Origin: Bacteroidales bacterium
GTDB lineage: Bacteria; Bacteroidota; Bacteroidia; Bacteroidales; VadinHA17
Assembly: GCA_017882245.1 (NCBI GenBank)
Contig: JADGPV010000088.1
Span: forward strand, 1-17,953
DNA length: 17,953 nucleotides
Direction: 5' to 3'
The position numbers were made by a program, and so were the translations under genes. Below the pieces are notes generated by a model. That model worked only from the letters and a program-made list of their open reading frames with translations. It was not told the DNA's origin and did no database searches. Below are positions 7,457 through 14,900 of the stretch, one piece after another (the stretch's first letter is position 1; each line of letters opens with the position of its first letter).

Positions 7457-8167
7457 ATGTCTATTTCTGTTTCTCATGTCACCAAATCCTATGGTGCCCA
7501 GAAGGCGCTTGATGATGTTTCATTCTCTATAAGCAAGGGAGAGATAGCTGCTTTTATTGGTCCCAACGGAGCCGGCAAATCGACCATGATGAGGATCATC
7601 ACCGGCTTCCTCGCACCCGACACAGGTGAAGTAACAGTCTGTGGCTTACCAACTGGACCAGGGATGACGGAGGTAAGACGCCTGATCGGCTATCTGCCTG
7701 AAAATAACCCGCTTTATGCCGATATGTATGTCAGGGAATACCTCGGTTATGTGGCTGACATCTATAAAATGGGCAGGAAACGCCGGGAGGCCGTAAAATC
7801 AGTCATTGAGCGTACCGGACTGGCTCCCGAGCAAAATAAAAAGATAGGCGCACTGTCAAAGGGATTCCGGCAGCGCGTAGGATTGGCGCAGGCTTTGATA
7901 CATGACCCGCAGGTGCTGATCCTTGATGAGGCCACCACAGGGCTTGATCCTAACCAGATCATTGAAATCCGTAACCTCATCTCTGAGGTAGGCACTGAAA
8001 GAACAGTGATGCTCTCAACGCATATCATGCAGGAGGTTGAGGCTATCTGCAGCAAGGTTATAATTATTGATTATGGCCGGATTGTGGCCGACGGTTCGCT
8101 TGCAGAGATTTCAGCCATTGCCGGCTCAAGCCTCGAGGACACCTTCCGGCAGCTGACAGGCAAATAG
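7457..8167 (+). CDS. gldA: ABC transporter ATP-binding protein, GldA type
   Basis: A 236-residue ABC ATPase with all motifs: Walker A GPNGAGKST (35-43), signature LSKGFRQ (133-139), Walker B VLILDEATTGLDP (153-165) and the switch His of STH (189). Overall the sequence resembles GldA of Bacteroidota closely, including GYLPENNPLYADMYVREYL, LDPNQIIEIRNLI and STHIMQEVEAIC. In Flavobacterium GldA works with the membrane proteins GldF and GldG and is needed for gliding; non-gliding Bacteroidales also carry it, so motility should not be assumed. gldF and gldG are not in this window, and the next gene is convergent. The ATG at 7457 was chosen because it lies 4 bases after the Usp stop and matches the family N-terminus; the longer frame from a TTG at 7421 runs inside the upstream gene. 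Walker B has DEA rather than the usual DEP. Confidence 0.88.
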   Translation: MSISVSHVTKSYGAQKALDDVSFSISKGEIAAFIGPNGAGKSTMMRIITGFLAPDTGEVTVCGLPTGPGMTEVRRLIGYLPENNPLYADMYVREYLGYVADIYKMGRKRREAVKSVIERTGLAPEQNKKIGALSKGFRQRVGLAQALIHDPQVLILDEATTGLDPNQIIEIRNLISEVGTERTVMLSTHIMQEVEAICSKVIIIDYGRIVADGSLAEISAIAGSSLEDTFRQLTGK

Positions 8168-8179
8168 TTCTATGCTTGC

Positions 8180-9232
8180 TTAGCTGTTCAGATCGTTGTA
8201 AGCCGCCTCCATCAGGAGGAAGAATGCCTGTGCCTCGGTCGACCTGCCGGGATGATCGAATGAGGGCGCGCCGGCAGCACCTGTTACATATCCGTGCTCA
8301 TCGATCTTAGAATATGCGGCCTGCCTCATCATATCAGCCTGGTTTAGGTATGCCCGGTCAAGCCATCCGCCCTTAACGCCCCTGTATACTGAATACGCAA
8401 GCATCTGCCCAAGATTGGTCTCAATAAAGGTATCGGGTTCATTTACATAATCATGGAAGAATCCGTCAGGCCGGAAGTGGGCAAGACATCCTTCGAGCAG
8501 CTCACTGTGATAACCTATCAGCTGTTGCTTTTCCTCTGCCATTCCATCCGGAAGCATCCTGATCACACGGGCATAACATGCTGCAGCCCAGCCATTTCCT
8601 CCGCCCCAGTATCTGCTGCTTATAAACTTCTGTTCACCGTCGTTCCAGCGGTGCGAGAACAATTTGTCTTTCGTATTCCATAATGCCCTCCTGAAGCCAT
8701 TGATCTGGGCTATTGCCTCAGTGTACTTTCCTGCAGCGGCAATAAATGGAGGCGCCATATACATTGCATCACTCCATATCTCAGGCGAATTCATCGTATG
8801 ATATAATGTGCCCTCTTTGCTTCGTGGAGCTTTTATGAGAAGCCAGTCGAGCATTCTGTCAGCTGCAGCCTTCAGATCCTCCTCCTTAGTTATCTCATAG
8901 GCCTTTAATACTGCCTCTCCAGCTGCCGCGGGATCAGTTGCGCCGTTGTCAGTATAGACCACCGCCAGCCGTCCGTCTTCACGTTGTCTCAGGACAGCCT
9001 CTTTGGCCATAAGATATACCATCTCAATATCACCAAGCTCAAGCATCGCCTGTGCTGCAACACCCTGCTCCCATGAAGCACGCTGCATCGAGAACATTGC
9101 ACGCCTTGTTTTTTCTATTGCCTCTTCCTGTAGGTTTTTCTTCAATTCCTTACTTTCTGATTTACATGCCGGAAATGCAGCAATGCTTCCTCCGGCAAGT
9201 GCTGTGCTGATGAAAAATTTCCTGCGATCCAT
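8180..9232 (-). CDS. Glycoside hydrolase family 88/105-type unsaturated glycuronyl hydrolase, exported
   Basis: A 350-residue protein with an (alpha/alpha)6-barrel signature. WSDAMYMAPPF (153-163) supplies the likely catalytic Asp155, equivalent to the general acid of YteR, and YWGGGNGWAAACYARV (from 208) is typical of GH88/GH105. These enzymes hydrate the 4,5-unsaturated uronic acid left by polysaccharide lyases on pectin or other uronates, releasing the end sugar. The N-terminus MDRRKFFISTALAGG looks like a twin-arginine signal, and Cys23 in FPACKSES is a possible though non-canonical lipidation site, so the protein is probably periplasmic or surface-anchored. ATG at 9232 was chosen because it begins the signal; the upstream TTG at 9283 would bury it. 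No SusC/SusD, lyase or sugar regulator is nearby, so this is an orphan rather than part of a visible utilisation locus. Substrate unknown. Confidence 0.85.
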   Translation of the reverse strand: MDRRKFFISTALAGGSIAAFPACKSESKELKKNLQEEAIEKTRRAMFSMQRASWEQGVAAQAMLELGDIEMVYLMAKEAVLRQREDGRLAVVYTDNGATDPAAAGEAVLKAYEITKEEDLKAAADRMLDWLLIKAPRSKEGTLYHTMNSPEIWSDAMYMAPPFIAAAGKYTEAIAQINGFRRALWNTKDKLFSHRWNDGEQKFISSRYWGGGNGWAAACYARVIRMLPDGMAEEKQQLIGYHSELLEGCLAHFRPDGFFHDYVNEPDTFIETNLGQMLAYSVYRGVKGGWLDRAYLNQADMMRQAAYSKIDEHGYVTGAAGAPSFDHPGRSTEAQAFFLLMEAAYNDLNS

Positions 9233-9341
9233 ATTTTTTAAGATTATCAGTTTGACCCGCTTTGAGAAACTCAAGATAAGCAATCATTGAATTCAAAGAT
9301 TCATTTACCCTACATTTTGCATTATACAAAAATGAAATCTG

Positions 9342-9359
9342 CGACCCCGTTTGGGGTCG
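9342..9359. repeat. REP-like GC palindrome
   Basis: A perfect 7-base stem, CGACCCC (9342-9348) with GGGGTCG (9353-9359), around a GTTT loop, in otherwise AT-rich spacer. Such isolated palindromes are often dispersed repeats of the REP kind. No T-tract follows in either direction, so it is a weak terminator candidate. Copy number in the genome cannot be seen here. Confidence 0.5.
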
Positions 9360-9379
9360 GACAATATATTTCAACATTC

Positions 9380-9512
9380 CATCTACAAAGCTGTTGTAGG
9401 CCATCGAATAATTAATCTGAAATAGAAACCAAATTATTCGATCATCTACGAAGATCATTAAATCTGAATTACCACTTGCCTACAATAATCTGATCATCTA
9501 CGATGATAATCA
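9380..9512. repeat. Cluster of degenerate hairpin repeats (CATCTACRAWG motif)
   Basis: Three related 11-mers occur: CATCTACAAAG (9380-9390), CATCTACGAAG (9443-9453) and CATCTACGATG (9495-9505); the last two share a preceding GAT. They are embedded in inverted repeats: ATCGAATAATT (9403-9413) with AATTATTCGAT (9432-9442), 11 of 11; TTGTAGGC (9394-9401) with GCCTACAA (9478-9485), 8 of 8; CTACAA (9383-9388) with TTGTAG (9394-9399); and CTGATCATC with GATGATAATCAG around 9490-9513. No reading frame is evident. It looks like a structured non-coding repeat element, perhaps of mobile origin; identity unknown. Confidence 0.6.
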
Positions 9513-9523
9513 GGTAAATTTCT

Positions 9524-9559
9524 GGACCTTCGGACCTGAGACCCTTGGATCTTTTGACT
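9524..9559. repeat. Short degenerate tandem GGACCT-like repeat
   Basis: GGACCT recurs at 9524-9529 and 9532-9537 and then decays through GACCCTT, GGATCTT and TTGACTT at a spacing of about 7-8 bases. The array overlaps the -33 region of the metK promoter, so changes in copy number could affect promoter geometry. The degeneracy makes this a tentative call. Confidence 0.35.
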
Positions 9560-9574
9560 TTTTAATTATCTTTG
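9544..9574 (+). promoter_or_regulatory. Promoter of metK (Bacteroidota type)
   Basis: TATCTTTG at 9567-9574 matches the -7 consensus TAnnTTTG fully; CTTG at 9544-9547 lies exactly 19 bases upstream and matches the -33 TTTG at three of four. Transcription would begin near 9580, only a few bases before the SAM-II-like aptamer, and give a leader of about 120 bases. Confidence 0.7.
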
Positions 9575-9586
9575 CCCCGTTATTGA

Positions 9587-9637
9587 CGGTGGACGGATTT
9601 GTACTGATTGCAACCACGGAAAAAAATGCTAAAACGG
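9587..9637 (+). promoter_or_regulatory. SAM-II (SAM-alpha) riboswitch aptamer upstream of metK
   Basis: The stretch fits the SAM-II H-type pseudoknot. P1 would be GTGG (9589-9592) with CCAC (9614-9617). The loop 9596-9612 is 17 bases, reads GATTT....C..ATTGCA, and has the same length and conserved ends as the known aptamer. After P1, 10 bases lead to GCTAAAACGG (9628-9637), corresponding to the conserved GCUAAA plus the 3' pseudoknot strand. Pseudoknot pairs are available: GCA (9610-9612) with TGC (9627-9629), and CTG (9604-9606) with CGG (9635-9637), the latter including one G-U. Deviations: P1 has only four pairs, and three unpaired bases (9593-9595) separate it from the core where the reference has none or one. 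The position, just after a promoter and about 60 bases before a SAM synthetase gene, strongly supports the call. Confidence 0.77.
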
Positions 9638-9698
9638 TTTCCCCCCGCTGCATCTCAACAATCCGCCCCTGCCTTTGTTTAACAAATAAAATTGTAAT

Positions 9699-10958
9699 AT
9701 GAGCTATTTATTTACTTCTGAATCCGTCTCCGAAGGCCATCCCGATAAGGTAGCCGATCAGATCTCGGACGCACTGCTGGATAACTTTCTTGCATGGGAC
9801 CCCGAATCAAAAGTCGCCTGCGAAACCCTCGTAACAACCGGACAGGTAGTCGTGGCTGGCGAGGTGAAGACTAGTACTTATATCGATGTGCAGACAATAA
9901 TCAGGGACGTTATAAATAAAATCGGGTATACAAAAGCCGAGTACATGTTTTCCGGAAATTCCTGCGGCATCTTCTCTGCCATCCATGAGCAGTCGCCCGA
10001 CATCAACCAGGGTGTGGTGCGTAAGAAAAAAGAGGATCAGGGCGCAGGCGATCAGGGAATGATGTTCGGATACGCCATCGACGAAACAGAAAATTTCCTT
10101 CCGTTGTCACTCGATATCGCTCATGAGCTTGTCTTTCAGCTGGCAGAGATACGCCGCGAAGGCAAAGACATGAAATACCTCAGACCCGATTCCAAATCAC
10201 AGGTCACAATCGAATACAATGATGACAGCACACCTCGCAGAGTGCATACTATTGTCGTTTCAACACAGCATGACGACTTTGACCCTGACGAGAAGAAGAT
10301 GCTTGAAATCATAAAGGCTGATGTCATCAACATACTTGTTCCAAGGGTAATGGCACAGTTTGGCAAGCCGGTACGGGCGCTGTTTGACAAAAAAATCAAG
10401 TATCACGTTAACCCCACAGGCAAGTTTGTGATCGGTGGACCTCACGGTGACAGCGGACTCACAGGCCGTAAAATAATTGTCGATACCTACGGCGGTCGCG
10501 GTGCTCATGGCGGTGGAGCCTTCTCGGGCAAAGACCCTTCAAAGGTCGACCGTTCGGCAGCCTATGCAGCACGACACATAGCTAAAAATATGGTTGCTGC
10601 CGGCGTCGCACGGGAATTGCTTGTTCAAATATCATATGCAATCGGCGTTGCTAAACCGGTAGGCATATATGTCAATACTTTCGGTACGGCTAAGGTGAAA
10701 ATGACAGATGGTGAAATTGCCAAAAAGATTGGAAAAATGTTTGACCTCCGTCCTGCAATGATAGAAAAGGAGTTTGGCCTCCGCAAACCCATTTACAGCG
10801 AGACGGCCGCTTACGGCCATATGGGTCGCAAACCCCGTGACGTAAAAAAAGTATTTAAATCATCCAATGGCCAGCCGGACAAGAAGATGACAGTCAGTCT
10901 CTTCAGGTGGGAGAAGCTCAATAAGGTGAACGAGATAAAAAAAGCTTTCGGTCTTTAG
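9699..10958 (+). CDS. metK: S-adenosylmethionine synthetase (methionine adenosyltransferase)
   Basis: A 419-residue cytoplasmic enzyme making SAM from methionine and ATP with release of phosphate and pyrophosphate. Conserved motifs include SVSEGHPDKVADQISDALLD near the N-terminus, the flexible-loop region around DINQGV, MFGYAIDETENFLPLSL (GYAxDET-type substrate loop), and GGPHGDSGLTGRKIIVDTYG followed by GGRGAHGGGAFSGKDPSKVD (P-loop-like and metal-site segment). It is somewhat longer than the roughly 384 residues of the E. coli enzyme, with extra sequence in the middle and at the C-terminus; no frameshift is visible. The ATG at 9699 fits the family N-terminus. A dedicated promoter and a probable SAM-II riboswitch precede it, implying feedback by its product. 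Its stop overlaps the convergent metF stop by 4 bases. Identification is secure. Confidence 0.98.
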   Translation: MSYLFTSESVSEGHPDKVADQISDALLDNFLAWDPESKVACETLVTTGQVVVAGEVKTSTYIDVQTIIRDVINKIGYTKAEYMFSGNSCGIFSAIHEQSPDINQGVVRKKKEDQGAGDQGMMFGYAIDETENFLPLSLDIAHELVFQLAEIRREGKDMKYLRPDSKSQVTIEYNDDSTPRRVHTIVVSTQHDDFDPDEKKMLEIIKADVINILVPRVMAQFGKPVRALFDKKIKYHVNPTGKFVIGGPHGDSGLTGRKIIVDTYGGRGAHGGGAFSGKDPSKVDRSAAYAARHIAKNMVAAGVARELLVQISYAIGVAKPVGIYVNTFGTAKVKMTDGEIAKKIGKMFDLRPAMIEKEFGLRKPIYSETAAYGHMGRKPRDVKKVFKSSNGQPDKKMTVSLFRWEKLNKVNEIKKAFGL

Positions 10959-11917
10959 TAGGAAGACTTTACAATACGGGCAATATTATCCGATCTGCCG
11001 AGGGTATAGTAATGTATTCCCGGCACTTCGTTTTTAAGAAGGTCACGGCTCTGAACGGTGGCCCATTCAATTCCTACCTCCCGGGCCTCCTCATCGCTGC
11101 GGCAGTTCGAAAGTTCATGCACCAGCTCTTCCGGTATTTCAATATGAAACGTCTGGGGAAGGAGGTTCACGTCAGTCATTGCCGAGACCGGCTTGATCCC
11201 CGGGATAAGAGGTACAGTAATTCCCATTGCCCTGATAGCATCGCGGAAGGCATAAAATTTTGCATTGTCGAAAAACATCTGTGTGACAACATAGCTCGCC
11301 CCTCCGTCTACCTTGTTTTTCAGGTTCATCAGGTCATTCTTCATGTTGGGAGCCTCAAAGTGCTTCTCGGGATAAGCGGCGACACCAATACAGAATGATG
11401 TTGGAGTCATGTTCTTCAGTTCAGGATCGATGTAATGGCCTTTGTTCATGTCAGCTATCTGCCGCACCAGCTCGCTGCTGTTTCTGTGGCCGTCAGGCTC
11501 GGGGATGAAAACACGGCTTCCCTTCGGAGGATCGCCGCGCAGGGCAAGCACATCATTGATCCCCAGAAAGTTCATCTCAATCAGCATATTCTCCGTCTCT
11601 TCCCTGGTGAACCCGCCGCACAGCAGATGAGGAACAACATTGACATTATACTTGTATTTAACAGCAGCAGCGAGTGCAATGGTACCGGGACGCTTACGCG
11701 TCACACGCTTCTCAAGCAGCCCGTCAGGTCTTGCAGCCAGTACCACTTCATTGCGGTGCGAGGTAAAATTTATATACGCCGGGGCATACTCAAGCAGGTT
11801 CTCTATAGTATGGTAAATACGGTCTATGCTGTGTCCCTTGAGCGGGGGAAGAAGCTCAAAAGTGAACAGAGGTTTATTGGAGCTGTTTATAAGGTCGATT
11901 ACTGTGGTTCCCTGCAT
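10955..11917 (-). CDS. metF: 5,10-methylenetetrahydrofolate reductase
   Basis: A 320-residue flavoprotein that reduces 5,10-methylene-THF to 5-methyl-THF, the methyl donor for MetH. The N-terminal FTFELLPPLKGHS carries the conserved Glu, and NFTSHRNE, VPHLLCGGFTREETENML, GINDVLALRGDPP and SYVVTQMFFDNAKFY follow in the order expected for the TIM barrel. PLIPGIKPV marks the C-terminal part. It is a bacterial-type single-domain enzyme without the regulatory domain of eukaryotic MTHFR, slightly longer than E. coli MetF (296 residues). The start at 11917 is 9 bases after the metH stop, so the pair is surely co-transcribed and catalyses consecutive steps. The stop overlaps that of metK on the other strand, with no terminator between them. 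Identification is secure. Confidence 0.97.
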   Translation of the reverse strand: MQGTTVIDLINSSNKPLFTFELLPPLKGHSIDRIYHTIENLLEYAPAYINFTSHRNEVVLAARPDGLLEKRVTRKRPGTIALAAAVKYKYNVNVVPHLLCGGFTREETENMLIEMNFLGINDVLALRGDPPKGSRVFIPEPDGHRNSSELVRQIADMNKGHYIDPELKNMTPTSFCIGVAAYPEKHFEAPNMKNDLMNLKNKVDGGASYVVTQMFFDNAKFYAFRDAIRAMGITVPLIPGIKPVSAMTDVNLLPQTFHIEIPEELVHELSNCRSDEEAREVGIEWATVQSRDLLKNEVPGIHYYTLGRSDNIARIVKSSY

Positions 11918-11926
11918 AATTTCGTA

Positions 11927-14900
11927 TTAAAGATTAGGAGCCAGCCATTTTGCCGCCTCTTCTACTGTCATGCCGCATCGGTGTGCATAATCTTCAAGCT
12001 GATCCCTGCCTATTGTGCCAACATTGAAATAAGATGAACCGGATGAAGCAAAGATATAACCGCACACTGATGAGACCGGTACCATGACATAACTCTCGGT
12101 CAGCGTCACCCCTATTGTCTCAGTTGCGCTCAGAAGGTCAAAGATGACCTGCTTGCCGGTATGGTCGGGACATGCGGGATATCCAGGAGCAGGCCTGATA
12201 CCCTGATATCTAACCTTGAAGAGTTCCTCTGCTGTCAGCTTCTCATCAGGCGTATAACCCCAGTGCCTGACACGTATCTCACGGTGCAGCCATTCAGCAG
12301 CCGCCTCTGCAAACCGGTCGGCGAGAATATGCAGCATAATATTCTTATAATCGTCGCCGGCAATATCCTGCGGCAGCTTTTCCCTGATCTTAACCGTTAC
12401 TACAAAAGCTCCGGCATGATCTCCTTTTTCAGCTAAGAAGTCCGACAGGCAAAGATTTGGTTTTCCGGATACCTTCTCCTCCTGGTTGCGCAGAAAGCGG
12501 AACCATACTGCCTCGCCCCCGTCAGCCGGTAAGATCCTGACATCGTCTCCGTGCTTCTCAGCCGGCCATATCCCTGAAAGGGCCTCTGCGACCATCAGCT
12601 CCTCGTCTGCTATCCTTTTAACCATTTCGACAGCATCGTCATACAGCTTTTTTGCTTCCGGACCTCTTACTGGATCACCGAATATCTCCGGATAACGCCC
12701 ATTGATCTTCCATGCGAAAAAGAAGAATGTCCAGTCTATATAATCAATAAGCTTCCGGAGAGGTACGGGACCTGAGTTTATAACTCCCGTCATCGCCGGG
12801 GCTATCGCAGGCTTGTCTGTTCTGAATGCGTTCCGCCTTGCATCTTCTATGGCTATGAGCTTTTTCTCCCTTCGTGATGCTTCATGATCCTCCCTGAGTC
12901 TGCTGTATTTCTCTTTGATTGTTTCATGCAGGGAACTCTCAGGTGATACTAGTCCTGATAGTGCATGTATGGCACGCGATGCATCCTTTACGTGAACAGC
13001 TGAGAATGAATATACCGGAGCGATCTTTACTGCAGTATGTATTTCCGAAGTGGTAGCGCCTCCTATAAGCAGAGGTATCTTCATTCCGCGCTCTTCCATC
13101 AGGGAGGCGACATGAACCATCTCTTCCAGCGAGGGTGTAATCAATCCTGAAAGTCCGATAAAGTCAACTTTTTCTCTCTCTGCAGTATCAAGGATGGTCT
13201 CGGCGGGTACCATAACCCCAAGATCAATGACCTGATAATTATTACATGAAAGTATTACGCCGACAATGTTTTTACCAATATCATGAACATCTCCTTTCAC
13301 TGTAGCAAGAAGCACTTTCCCCGCTGTGGATACTTCTCCCGCTTTCGTTTCTGCTTCAATGTGAGGTGTGAGCTGAGCAACAGCTTTCTTCATCACCCTT
13401 GCACTCTTGACCACCTGCGGAAGGAACATTCTGCCGGAGCCGAAGAGATCTCCTACCTCATTCATTCCGTCCATCAGTGGCCCCTCAATAATGCGCAGTG
13501 ACCTTTCAAAGAGCGGCCTTGCCTCCTCAACGTCATCGGCAATGAACGTATCAATGCCGTTGACCAGTGCATATTTTATCCGGGAGATGACATCTCCGTC
13601 TCTCCAGACCAGATGTTTTGTCTCCTCCTCCTGCTTTCCGCCCTTCATGCCAGCCGCAAACTGCAGAAGCCTGTCAGTTGCGTCTTTCCTCCTGTTCAAT
13701 ACCACATCCTCTGTCAGCCGTAGCAGATCAGGCTCAATTGAGGTATATACTTTCAGCAGACCGGGGTTCACAATACCCATATCCATCCCGGCCTTTATAG
13801 CATGAAAAAGAAAAACAGCATGCATTGCCTCCCTGACAGGGTCATTGCCCCTGAAAGAGAATGAGAGGTTGCTTACGCCTCCGCTCACCCTGGCGTAAGG
13901 CAGGTTAGCCTTGATGTATTCCGTAGCCTTTATGTAATCAACCGCATAGTTGTTATGTTCTTCAATACCGGTGGCGATTGCCAGTATGTTCGGGTCAAAG
14001 AAAATATCTTCAGGAGGGAAGCCTGCCTTTTCGGTAAGCAGCCTGTACGACCGGGTAGCGACTTCTTTTTTTCGTTCAAAAGTGTCGGCCTGCCCATGCT
14101 CATCAAAAAGCATTACAACGGCGGCAGCTCCGTACCGGCGGATCAGGTGCGCCTTCGCCAGGAACTCATACTCACCCTCCTTAAGGCTTATTGAGTTAAC
14201 CACCGGCTTGCCCTGGACACAACGCAAACCAGCTTCAATGACATCCCATTTTGATGAATCAATCATTACCGGCAGGCGGGCTATGTCAGGTTCGCTCATC
14301 AGCAGGTTTATGAACCGTGTCATGGCCGCCGCGCCGTCTATCATGGCATCATCCATGCATATATCAATGACCTGAGCTCCACCCTCTACCTGGTCACGGG
14401 CCACATCAAGCGCTGCCTGGAAGTTGCCATCGCGGATCAGCCGTGCAAACTTGAGTGAACCGGCCACATTGGTGCGCTCACCTATGTTGACAAAGTTGGT
14501 GTCTTTACGAAGCACAAGAGGCTCTAAACCTGCAAGTGCAGTGATATGTTTTCTTTCAGGAACTGTTCTGGGAGCATACTTATGAGCCAGCGATGCAATG
14601 ACCTTTATATGTTCAGGAGTAGTTCCGCAACATCCGCCTATGATATTGACCCATCCGTTCTGCAGGAACCCGCTTATAACGTTTCCCATGTAATCCGGAG
14701 TCTGATCATACTCGGCAAACTGGTTCGGAAGTCCGGCGTTGGGATGGGCAGAGACAAAGAACGGAGCCTTTACTGACAGTTCCTCAATGAACGGTCTGAG
14801 CTGCTCAGCACCGAGAGCACAGTTAAGTCCTATGCTGAGAAGCGGATAGTGTGACATTGAAATGAGGAAAGCCTCGAGAGTCTGGCCGGTAAGGGTACGG

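Noticed and set aside
9233..9283. TTG at 9283 as start of the GH88/GH105-type gene
   Set aside because: It would place 17 extra residues before the twin-arginine-like signal, which should be N-terminal.
9342..9359. Intrinsic terminator for the GH88/GH105-type gene or metK
   Set aside because: The hairpin has no T-tract on either strand and lies upstream of both genes, so it cannot end either transcript.
11435..12037. A 200-codon plus-strand frame across the metH-metF junction
   Set aside because: It runs antisense to two well-identified genes, with no family resemblance and no promoter.
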